From Chara braunii (Eukaryota > Streptophyta > Charophyceae > Charales > Characeae): DNA of 29,057 nucleotides. This document shows, piece after piece, positions 28,284-29,057 of the stretch. Where the stretch lies: the NCBI GenBank assembly GCA_003427395.1, contig BFEA01000627.1:415326-444382 (forward strand). Direction: 5' to 3'. Numbering within the stretch: position 1 is the first letter of the stretch; each line of letters begins with the position of its first letter. The notes beneath the pieces are model-generated. The model searched no databases and was not told the DNA's origin. It saw only the letters and a program-made list of their open reading frames with translations. The translations under genes and the position numbers were made by a program.

Positions 28284-28325
28284 GCAAGGAGGGACCTTTC
28301 GTCCGTGTATGATGTCCCTCCTTGC
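28284..28325. repeat. Perfect 12-bp inverted repeat (hairpin)
   Basis: GCAAGGAGGGAC (28284-28295) and GTCCCTCCTTGC (28314-28325) flank an 18-nt loop. Confidence 0.9.
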
Positions 28326-28997
28326 TGTGTGATGATTGTGTGAGTCGAGTCTGGATCTGATGTGTCAGGTCAAATCTTTGAGTCTTCCGCTGCGCTACAT
28401 TGCATTATCTCGTTTTGTTTTGAGTCCTGTTCATCACACTGGCGCTCCTTGGACATCTGCACCGCTCATCTTCAGATGAGCATGCATCTGGCCAGGAAGT
28501 GGGATATGATCCGGAAAGGCCTGAACTTTGGGCCCAGTTTGGAGAGACTGCATAATAAATTGGTGAAAGGGTGAGGTGGCAAAAAGGAGGACCCTTCAGC
28601 TGATCTGCTTGAGATAATGGCTTGAATGTCACTCTACTCACACCAGGGAAATGTAGAGAATCTGAGGGATACCACATAAAACGGGAATGTTGCTGCATAC
28701 TTCTTTTTCCCTGATAAGGATGAATGGGAAAAAATAGCAATCAGAAAAAGCGTAGGCTGCAACCCAAGGTCTTCTGAGGGTTTGGGGGCTTCCCAACAAA
28801 AAAGGGAAAAAAAAAAGAGCAGTGTATACTTAAACCACCATTGAATTTGACGAGTCCAAACCGAAAGTGAAAAAAAGAAAGCATGAAACACCATGGCTAC
28901 AAAGGGCTGATACCTTGGACAGGAGGTATCCTCACACAAGTCACTGTGGTGGAGAAACCTGGGAGCAATAATAGCCAGAGACATTCATGGGAGTGGC

Positions 28998-28999
<2 letters not shown>
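28326..28999. other. Gene-free sequence
   Basis: AATAAA occurs at 28554-28559, downstream of the 27.6-kb promoter-like region on the same strand, but no transcript can be defined. The minus frame 28634-28984 (116 codons) has no recognisable domain. Confidence 0.45.

Positions 29000-29057
<58 letters not shown>
29000..29057. repeat. (GA)n microsatellite at window edge
   Basis: About 29 GA units run to the last base of the window. Confidence 0.97.

Overview
This window looks like nuclear DNA from a streptophyte: a charophyte alga or early land plant rather than a bacterium. The reasons are one large plant-type NYN-LOTUS gene, very low gene density, abundant CT/GA and other microsatellites, tRNA-derived and palindromic non-autonomous repeats, and a 23-base N gap at 16519-16541. 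A Charales genome such as Chara would fit, but that species guess is inference and cannot be proved from the sequence. Both edges of the window lie inside dinucleotide repeats, CT at the left and GA at the right.

The only protein gene I can support is on the minus strand at 13663-16446. It encodes 927 residues: an N-terminal NYN (PIN-like) nuclease domain, a LOTUS/OST-HTH domain near the middle and a second LOTUS domain at the extreme C terminus, joined by Gly-, Ala-, Ser- and Asp-rich linkers. It is a MARF1/limkain-b1-type RNA-regulatory protein. A 30-codon upstream ORF overlaps its start codon, and a poly-C/G tract interrupted by the N gap lies just upstream. Most long ORFs on the opposite strand of this gene are shadows of its GC-rich codons.

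Positions 1-13660 are non-coding as far as I can tell. They hold many independent tandem duplications (units of 23, 28-46, 30, 31, 32, 34, about 100, about 210 and about 370 bp), microsatellites, a 29-G homopolymer and a tRNA-derived SINE candidate at 5811-5974 with near-perfect 10-bp target-site duplications. A roughly 14-copy array of a 23-bp unit ending in GTTAACC lies at 8989-9395.

Positions 17030-21915, upstream of the gene, form an island of foldback elements. There are inverted-repeat elements at 18009-18112, 18181-18307, 18419-18517 (with a decayed copy at 18752-18831), 19557-19751 and 21559-21914, a 426-bp direct-repeat-bounded block at 19006-19455, and a 142-bp higher-order tandem array at 20338-20740. 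The 18181 and 19557 elements and the 20.3-20.7 kb array share the end motif GGGCATACTCACACTA, so they look like one family.

Positions 21915-24290 are AT-rich and carry a tRNA-Arg(UCU)-like sequence of organellar/bacterial type, a 2 x 100-bp duplication and a 22-bp perfect palindrome. Positions 24300-27200 are repeat-rich and gene-poor. Positions 27200-28090 look promoter-like: a TATATA sits in the loop of a perfect GGCCCAGC/GCTGGGCC palindrome, followed by a pyrimidine-rich leader and a GA microsatellite. No multi-gene system, CRISPR array, rRNA or intact transposase was seen.
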